Of a stretch of 64,000 nt of DNA, positions 61,443-64,000 are shown one piece after another; position 1 is the stretch's first letter; each line of letters opens with the position of its first letter. Source of the stretch: Leptospira noguchii serovar Panama str. CZ214 (GTDB lineage Bacteria > Spirochaetota > Leptospiria > Leptospirales > Leptospiraceae); contig NZ_AKWY02000004.1 of the NCBI RefSeq assembly GCF_000306255.2, positions 62,001-126,000 on the forward strand, in the 5' to 3' direction. Both the position numbers and the translations under genes were made by a program. Under the pieces are notes generated by a model. The model searched no databases. It saw nothing but the letters and a program-made list of their open reading frames with translations, and had not been told where the DNA came from.

Positions 61443-64000
<2,558 letters not shown>

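Overview
The window is spirochaete DNA of a pathogenic Leptospira (L. interrogans group). This is inferred from the AT-rich composition, frequent TTG starts, lipoproteins with loose lipoboxes, Leptospira-type outer-membrane proteins, and core genes (hrcA-grpE-dnaK-dnaJ, leuS, polA, msbA-lpxK, ftsI-type PBP) set among long repeat-rich gaps. No rRNA, tRNA or CRISPR array was seen.

Layout. 0-5 kb: tail of an unrecognised gene, a TTG-started oligopeptide-binding lipoprotein, and divergently msbA-lpxK (lipid A export and 4'-phosphorylation). 5-16 kb: an outer-membrane barrel protein, a small HhH protein, a CatB/Vat acetyltransferase, an acyl-CoA dehydrogenase, a porin-like protein, msrA, two alpha/beta-hydrolase lipoproteins and a type-4 uracil-DNA glycosylase. 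16.2-17.9 kb: a gene-free repeat mosaic. 17.9-23 kb: a DUF115 protein behind a PASTA-bearing transpeptidase, and an LMW-phosphatase-like protein. 23.5-30.6 kb: CIRCE and hrcA-grpE-dnaK-dnaJ, a Gfo/Idh/MocA oxidoreductase and a YqgE protein. 31-38.5 kb: a cysteine-rich secreted peptide, an FtsX/LolD-type ABC exporter, a small zinc-ribbon protein and leuS. 38.5-43 kb: an accessory patch with three decayed transposase relics, a vapBC module and small orphan proteins. 43-50 kb: a SulP transporter fused to STAS and beta-carbonic anhydrase, a small membrane protein, a DUF1577/PilZ-like protein, a CrtC/AttH-like protein and DedA. 50.6-57.5 kb: a co-oriented set, DUF3604 - PpiC-type isomerase - HupE/UreJ - TonB-dependent receptor. 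57.8-64 kb: a FadL-like protein, a GT4 glycosyltransferase and polA, which runs off the end.

The gaps are mostly filled by four or five dispersed repeat families, several of them abutting or nested: (1) a GTGGGAACTACTGCA-core family with more than 25 cores; (2) a 73-155 bp MITE-like family with TIR TAGAGTTGTTGAAAAA; (3) a 93 bp MITE-like family with ends near TACTCAGAACTATATAA; (4) a 110-480 bp family with TAACGTGA/TCACGTTA ends and a GC-rich hairpin; (5) a module found in three gaps, inside two of the largest composites. The best candidates for new biology are a possible one-base homopolymer ON/OFF switch at the start of the TonB receptor, the four-gene TonB/HupE/PPIase/DUF3604 set as a candidate envelope uptake system, and the repeat families themselves.
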